A DNA stretch of 5,120 nt, from the NCBI GenBank assembly GCA_035455605.1, contig DATIER010000233.1, forward strand, positions 1-5,120, given 5' to 3'. The notes beneath the pieces are model-generated. The model did not search any database. It was not told the origin of the DNA and worked only from the letters and a program-made list of their open reading frames with translations. Positions 4,752 through 5,120 of the stretch are shown here, piece by piece; the stretch's first letter is position 1; each line of letters starts with the position of its first letter. Source of the DNA: AC-32 sp035455605. GTDB lineage: Bacteria; Actinomycetota; Thermoleophilia; Gaiellales; Gaiellaceae. Position numbers and translations under genes: made by a program.

Positions 4752-5120
4752 GGCGTCAATCACGAGTGCCTCGTTTGCCCGCCTGCGGCGGGCCTCGAAT
4801 AGGAAGCACGCCCTGCCCCTGTTCGCGATCGGGTTGGTCGGCTTCGGCCTCGCGTATCTGCCCGCTACGGGGTCGAGTGCGCCTCCCACCACGCTCCCGA
4901 AACCGGACCCCTACCCGGGACCCGCCCACAGCGCGCCGCCGCCACCGCCGGTGACGACGTACGTGCCCGCGCCAGCGCCCCCACCTCCGCCGCCCACGAC
5001 CGCCTCGGCCCCAGCCCCGCCACCGCCGCCGCGTCGAGCCGCGCGAGCGCGCGCCAAGCCTCTGCGTCACGCCGTCACCCCTAGGCGAGCGGAGCCGAGG
5101 GCCTTCACTGCGTGGCACGT
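4750..5120 (+). CDS. Proline-rich membrane-anchored or secreted protein, N-terminal part (runs off the right edge)
   Basis: A frame from a TTG at 4750 stays open for 123 codons to the window end; an in-frame TGA at 4732 bounds it upstream, and no ATG or GTG precedes the signal-like segment. Residues 1-19 are basic (RLRRASNRK). Residues 20-37 are hydrophobic (ALPLFAIGLVGFGLAYL) and are followed by ATGSSA, so this is a signal peptide or N-terminal anchor. Residues about 45-95 form a Pro/Ala/Thr-rich linker with runs of five or six prolines, then a basic stretch of arginine and alanine residues. This layout fits an actinobacterial exported protein with a disordered wall-spanning linker before an extracytoplasmic domain, which lies outside the window. 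The family is not recognised. AAAGGGG nine bases before the TTG supports the start. A competing rightward frame at 4766-4954 and a leftward frame over 4756-5118 lack any such organisation. Confidence 0.6.
   Translation, partial: MASITSASFARLRRASNRKHALPLFAIGLVGFGLAYLPATGSSAPPTTLPKPDPYPGPAHSAPPPPPVTTYVPAPAPPPPPPTTASAPAPPPPPRRAARARAKPLRHAVTPRRAEPRAFTAWH

Noticed and set aside
4578..4802. 74-codon rightward frame starting at a TTG after the MIP18-like gene
   Set aside because: No ribosome binding site at a good distance, no family resemblance, weak codon-position bias, and it overlaps the start region of the better supported exported protein.
4918..5030. CCG/CCA/CCC-rich tract as a DNA tandem repeat
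   Set aside because: It is explained by proline codons of the exported protein's linker, with mixed synonymous codons and no fixed repeat unit.
1..5120. CRISPR array, tRNA, rRNA, insertion sequence or phage module
   Set aside because: No regularly spaced repeats, no cloverleaf or rRNA-like segments, and no transposase, integrase or phage motifs were seen on either strand.

Overview
This is a very GC-rich window with a strong G/C bias at third codon positions. It has GTG and TTG starts, tight gene overlaps and likely leaderless promoters, all of which point to a high-GC actinobacterium. The pairing of a cyclic 2,3-diphosphoglycerate synthetase with a 2-phosphoglycerate kinase, near an AfsR/SARP-type regulator, suggests a deep-branching lineage such as Thermoleophilia (Gaiellales/Solirubrobacterales) or Rubrobacteria. 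That placement is inference; no rRNA or other taxonomic marker is present.

Layout. The left edge holds the first 54 codons of a leftward AfsR/SARP-type regulator. It is divided by an 83-bp divergent intergenic region from a rightward run of four genes: a class III metallophosphoesterase (248-1054), cyclic 2,3-diphosphoglycerate synthetase (1054-2307), 2-phosphoglycerate kinase (2304-3215) and a GlpX-family class II fructose-1,6-bisphosphatase homologue (3212-4225). The four overlap by 1, 4 and 4 bases (TGATG, GTGA, GTGA), so they are almost surely one translationally coupled operon. A 45-bp gap with a -10-like TAGACT leads to a 98-residue MIP18/SufT-like Fe-S assembly factor (4271-4567). A 182-bp non-coding stretch follows, with a hairpin and small palindromes. 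The window ends inside a proline-rich, membrane-anchored or secreted protein that appears to start at a TTG (4750).

How the genes fit together. The two central genes encode the two-step pathway known from hyperthermophilic methanogens: 2-phosphoglycerate + ATP gives 2,3-bisphosphoglycerate, and a second ATP closes the intramolecular pyrophosphate ring to give cyclic 2,3-diphosphoglycerate (cDPG), a solute linked to thermal protection and phosphate/energy storage. In this operon they lie between a metal-dependent phosphoesterase and a GlpX-fold protein. In the GlpX-like protein most sugar-phosphate contacts are kept, but several metal-ligand positions and the catalytic threonine of true FBPases are replaced. 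The most interesting reading is a bacterial cDPG synthesis-and-turnover cassette, with the phosphoesterase and/or the altered GlpX as hydrolase, sensor or regulator. The synthesis half rests on strong family motifs; the turnover half is inference.
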